Source of the DNA: Prosapia bicincta
Taxonomy: Eukaryota; Arthropoda; Insecta; Hemiptera; Cercopidae
Length of the DNA: 64,000 bases
NCBI GenBank assembly: GCA_036971475.1
Contig: JBAIZL010000001.1
Coordinates: 287,351,925 to 287,415,924 of the forward strand
Direction of reading: 5' to 3'
Below the pieces are notes generated by a model that worked only from the letters and a program-made list of their open reading frames with translations, was not told where the DNA came from and searched no databases. The translations under genes were made by a program, and so were the position numbers. Shown piece after piece: positions 60,527-64,000 of this stretch. Numbering within the stretch: position 1 is the first letter of the stretch; each line of letters starts with the position of its first letter.

Positions 60527-60620
60527 AATAAGTCAAAATACAAATACAAGAATTATGATTGAATTTACAATTCAAAGCTTTTTGTTGGCGAACAGTACCA
60601 ACATCATCAGGAATATTAAA
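60523..60620. mobile_element. Family 2B element half ending in a ribozyme
   Basis: Starts at the (TA)n edge with AAAGTAATAAGTCAAAATAC, continues CAAATACAAGAATTATGATT and GAATTTACAATTC, then the ribozyme segment. The same outer arm forms the ribozyme-less palindromes at 23.7 and 23.9 kb. The matching right arm is absent here. Confidence 0.7.
60570..60614 (-). ncRNA. Hammerhead-like ribozyme, family 2, one core change
   Basis: On the minus strand: stem I ATTC with GAAT, core box CTGATGA, extra U, stem II GTTGG with CCAAC around a UACUGUUCG-type loop. Then AAAA replaces GAAA, so the invariant G is lost. Stem III AAGCTT and a U at the cleavage position follow. Predicted inactive because of the G-to-A change. 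Confidence 0.6.
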
Positions 60621-60624
60621 CAAT

Positions 60625-61632
60625 TAAAATTAACATATGTGCAAACTAGATCAAATAAACAGCGTTGCCAAATTTATTACAATGTTGTCAAACTTTTATT
60701 TTGCTGCCCTATCATCACAAACACTGAATATAGTATCAAATTTAGATTTTACTTGTATTTGTTCATTTATCAACTCATTATTAGTATTATATTTATGTAT
60801 TCCTAAAGCCTCATAAATATTCATTCTTAGGCCTTTGTTAGTTTCTTTTACAAGTATCATATTATCTATATAAGGAAATATGTGATTATTATCAATACAA
60901 TGACTAGCAAAATTTGATTTATAAATTTCTGGCTTTTTATATGTATTAAAATGCTCTTTATATCTATCTTTAAGTTTTTTCTTAATTTGTACTTAAGTAA
61001 AATGTACTTACGAAATAAAATCAATAAAATTATTCTCCTATGATATCATTCAAGGTATGAGTTACTAACATATTTTTAAATATTATATTTAATGACAATA
61101 AATGGATGATTACATTCAGGGACTAAAGTCTATTTCTTATGTTTACTTCTTTAATTATTATTATTCAAATATCCTTTTTGTAATCTTGTTTTTATACACT
61201 AAGTTGATCTAATATCAATATATCAACATTTAATCTTGCAGTTATAGAGACATGCAATGATTGTACAAACTGTAGATCTTATTCGCCAAATTTGCTGTTT
61301 GTTATCACTATATTGTTTATTCTAACTATAATCTTCCTATATGAGTCTTAACTAAGTCCTTTTGTTTATAGTGATAGATAATTATTTTTCTTCATCAAAA
61401 ACCTTGATAGGTGATTATATTGTAATCGTAGATTATTGATGATTGTTTAATCAAGCAGATAAGATAACAACTAATATTTTAAGCGTAGTACTGTTATATG
61501 ATCAGTCCAGATATAGTCATAGAACTATAAGATACTTAGACAATTTTAATAATGCTGATACTGACAATCAGCGAAAAGCTTCAATGTATGAAGAAAACAA
61601 ATAAAAATTCTTATTTATGAAAGTGTCCTTAA

Positions 61633-61635
<3 letters not shown>
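60625..61635. other. AT-rich intergenic DNA, no gene seen
   Basis: An 83-codon frame (60555-60806) is composed of AT-rich sequence overlapping the element. No gene called. Confidence 0.4.

Positions 61636-61637
<2 letters not shown>

Positions 61638-61679
<42 letters not shown>
61638..61679. repeat. (TA)n microsatellite
   Basis: A TA tract directly abutting the left end of the family 2A palindrome. Confidence 0.9.
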
Positions 61680-61684
<5 letters not shown>

Positions 61685-61725
61685 CAACACAGGTTATTCA
61701 AATACAAGAATATTTATTATTTTAT

Positions 61726-61770
61726 ATCCAAAGCTTTTCGTTGGCAAACAGTACCAACATCATCAGGAAT
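61726..61770 (-). ncRNA. Hammerhead ribozyme, type I (left arm)
   Basis: Mirror copy of the right-arm ribozyme. All core boxes are intact: CTGATGA, GAAA, stem II GTTGG with CCAAC, and stem I ATTC with GGAT. It lies outward-pointing in the left arm. Stem II has a small loop difference from the right arm (GGTACTG instead of GGTATTG). Confidence 0.7.
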
Positions 61771-61801
61771 GAAAATTACAATCTGAGAAATTGTAATTTT
61801 C

Positions 61802-61846
61802 ATTCCTGATGATGTTGGTATTGTTTGCCAACGAAAAGCTTTGGAT
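61802..61846 (+). ncRNA. Hammerhead ribozyme, type I (right arm)
   Basis: Stem I ATTC (61802-61805) with GGAT (61843-61846), one G-U pair. Core box CTGATGA (61806-61812), extra U (61813). Stem II GTTGG (61814-61818) with CCAAC (61828-61832), extendable by two pairs. GAAA (61833-61836), stem III AA-GC-TT, and cleavage predicted after T61842 (UUU-type triplet). Stems I and III are short, as in Penelope-type hammerheads, so activity may need a dimeric form. Confidence 0.7.
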
Positions 61847-61912
61847 ATAAAATAATAAATATTCTTGTATTTGAATAACCTGTGTAGTTTTAAATTATTA
61901 AACAAGAAAACG

Positions 61913-61915
<3 letters not shown>

Positions 61916-61968
<53 letters not shown>

Positions 61969-62009
61969 ACATATACACACATATAATCGTATATATATAT
62001 ATATATATA
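61916..62009. repeat. (TA)n microsatellite, interrupted
   Basis: TA to about 61961, then GTATGTATACATATACACAC, then TA again to about 62009. It borders the right flank of the family 2A element. Confidence 0.9.
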
Positions 62010-62212
62010 ATAAAAAATATGACTTATATTATAAAAAATTCGGAAAAGCCTACAATGTAAACAAATATATGTCTATATTAACCTGAATAATTATAAAGAC
62101 CTAATTATTTAGAAATCTAAAAGTGTAACCGTAGCTATTACAAGGTCTCTGAAATTAATCTTTGTATTATTTGAAGTTAAAATATCTTTATGTTATGTAT
62201 ATTGTAACGGGT

Positions 62213-63335
62213 AGCCCTTTTACATCGGGGGGGTAAGTTTTATCATTTATTTGGAATGTGTTATTATTAATTGTTAATTGCTTATTATCAACATAATTAA
62301 TTTTACTTACCAGGGCTTCTAGTTCTAACGCCACAGCTCAGGCAAATTACTGTCTGTCTGGGCCGTTGTTCATATCTTGAAGCTAGAAGTAGGATACTTG
62401 TGAAATAAGAATTGAAAGTTTTAAAATACAAAGTTAAACAATTTATTAATTAATGACAAATAACAAAAGAACAAATGACACCAATGTGTCGAGTAATTAA
62501 CTTTTAATTGCTGCTAACTATTCCATACATTTTAATTACTTATTAACCTTTAACATTTATATATATCGAGAAGGTAGTAACTTAAGTTTTCCTATTTAAT
62601 TTTAGAAATGAATATTCAAAGGCGATTTCTACCGTTAATGTGTTAATAGTTTATCATTTAAAATTCAACTTAGTTAACATTAAAATAAATTTTATTCATC
62701 ATTATCTAAAACGTACCTGGTTGTGCACATTACTTGTAAAACACTATAACACATATCATTAAACATTGCACATCACTTTTGTACACTAATCACTTAACAC
62801 ATCGGTCTTGCAAATCAGCGCTCTTCAACAAAAATGATTTAAACTTTTACTTATTTAGAACACATAAATAATCGCTTCTGACTTCTTCTTATGTTGCGTT
62901 AATAAAATTTGGTATCGGCCTTGACATCCTAAATTTTGAATACTGGAAGCTTACAAATTTCTAAGTTATGTCCGAAAATGCCATCGCGTCCGTCTCGTTC
63001 AAAGACTTTTAGTGAAGTGGGGTCGTTGCAAGGATGCGTTAACTGAAATTTTCAAACAAACTCCCACCCTTATTTATATATATGAATATTCTGATTGGTT
63101 CACAAGTATCGCCTCAGCTTACGTCACATGGCGTGATGTGGTTAATTACCTTAAGTTACTAAATCGTACAATATTTTTCAATTTCGCCCGCTAGGAGCGC
63201 TTACTACCTACGCTAGATTCACAATGTGCAACAAGAAAACAAACATTTTTTTATATTGGGACGGTATAATTATTAAATAAAAATTAAATATATAAATGAA
63301 TTTATATGTAACACCTTATTTTTAAGAGTGTTACA
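62213..63335. mobile_element. Possible solo LTR, about 1.1 kb
   Basis: The segment begins TGTAACGGGTAGCCC and ends AGTGTTACA, so its ends TGTAAC and GTTACA are the inverted 6-bp termini usual for LTRs. ATAT flanks both sides, compatible with a 4-bp target duplication but weak in AT-rich DNA. The inside is non-coding. A 60-codon frame at 63012-63194 has no retroviral-type motif. No second copy is in the window, so this rests on the termini only. Confidence 0.35.
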
Positions 63336-63339
63336 ATAT

Positions 63340-64000
63340 ATATATAAATATCAAACAACAAACACATATTTATGTTAAAATTTCCTATACTGCTTTTCTT
63401 GTTATATACTGTAGTGAACAAAATTATTAAACGTAAAAATTAGTATCATAAATATTTTATGTTTTATTTGCAACTTTCATTCTGTTGACACGTGCCCTGT
63501 CGGACGTGCTGGGGAGGGATGGACTAGATAACCCTCACTGGGATAATGGGTTAGTAATTGTCACTTGTTTGTGAAAAACAAATCGATAACATACAAATCT
63601 CCACAATATCGAGCGAATCTATTTTCTCCCACCATAGTGACGAACGTTTTAGATGGGCTTTGTTTGTTGCCGACGAATAATATCAAAAAGCGCGTTTTCA
63701 CCAATCTGTAACCTCATCCGATCAGATTGTCGTAACTGTGTTTAAAGTTGTGCACTTTTAATAAAGCTAGCCTAAATCCTACTGAATACAAACGGTACAG
63801 CTCCGTTTTTAGTTGGTTCCAGCTCAAGACGCATTTTAAATATATTGTATCTTCTACTACTAGTTTTACTGCTCTCTATTTTCTTTCTTTTACCCATATT
63901 ACTTTATCCTAGTCACTTGACCTTATTCACCTTATTGTAATATCCTTAACAATCATGTAATACTTGTATATTCTATATAAGTAAAAATGAATACTTGTCT
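63340..64000. other. Intergenic DNA, no gene seen
   Basis: Mixed composition at about 63490-63760 and AT-rich elsewhere, with no recognisable feature up to the window edge. Confidence 0.4.

Larger units (their letters stand above)
61680..61892. mobile_element. Family 2A palindrome, complete, with two hammerhead ribozymes
   Basis: A near-perfect foldback of about 106 bp per arm centred at 61786. Only two arm mismatches are noted (AACAACACAGG against CCTGTGTAGTT, and GTACC against GGTAT). The order from outside in is TAAAACAACACAGGTTATTC, AAATACAAGAATATTTATTA, ribozyme, then AAAATTACAAT at the centre. The (TA)n tract on the left abuts the arm directly. On the right, ATTATTAAACAAGAAAACGT leads into (TA)n. 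This is the best-preserved copy of the family in the window. Confidence 0.85.

Overview
The window looks like non-coding, repeat-rich DNA from an AT-rich animal genome. An arthropod, possibly a hemipteran-type insect, is my best guess. The reasons are long (TA)n and (GT)n microsatellites, scattered TAGGCCTA-type words, short foldback elements, and decayed Helitron, LINE and transposon-associated coding fragments. I found no intact host protein gene. Open frames longer than 100 codons are either translations of microsatellites or lack any recognisable family; the exception is a 122-codon Helitron helicase fragment.

Layout. 1-12 kb: AT-rich DNA with GA and GT microsatellites, a foldback relic (2.3 kb), a hairpin (3.9 kb), a hammerhead-like relic (5.9 kb) and a 125-bp tandem duplication (9.8 kb). 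12-15 kb: (TA)n tracts around a foldback element. 17.5-18.7 kb: seven head-to-tail copies of a 168-bp repeat. 23-28 kb: a dense zone of (TA)n tracts interleaved with two families of palindromic elements, plus a tRNA-derived SINE head. 29-31 kb: two foldbacks, one an essentially perfect 352-bp palindrome. 32.6-33.1 kb: Helitron helicase fragment. 33.8-34.1 kb: a protein-like reading frame of unknown family. 36.3-37.6 kb: dead LINE. 39.7-40.2 kb: a degenerate minisatellite. 48.0-48.6 kb: a 95-bp tandem array. 51.7 kb: 5S rRNA pseudogene. 55.6-55.9 kb: palindrome. 58.7-59.4 kb (minus): decayed copy of a dispersed, uncharacterised transposon-associated protein family. 60-62 kb: palindromic elements on (TA)n. 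62.2-63.3 kb: possible solo LTR.

Main result. At least three unrelated-looking foldback families (352-bp palindrome at 30.8-31.2 kb; 55.6-55.9 kb; the (TA)n-bounded family at 26.6, 60.6 and 61.7 kb) carry near-complete type I hammerhead ribozymes, one in each arm on opposite strands. Each has the CUGANGA box, a stem II hairpin, GAAA, a tiny stem III, an NUH-type cleavage site and a pairing stem I. All share one extra U between the CUGANGA box and stem II. Several further sites hold degraded versions, and some palindromes of the same family have lost exactly the ribozyme. Hammerheads with very short stem III are known from Penelope-like elements and retrozymes. Several palindromic, microsatellite-anchored, apparently non-autonomous families in one 64-kb window are the part that may be new. 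No Penelope reverse transcriptase is visible here.
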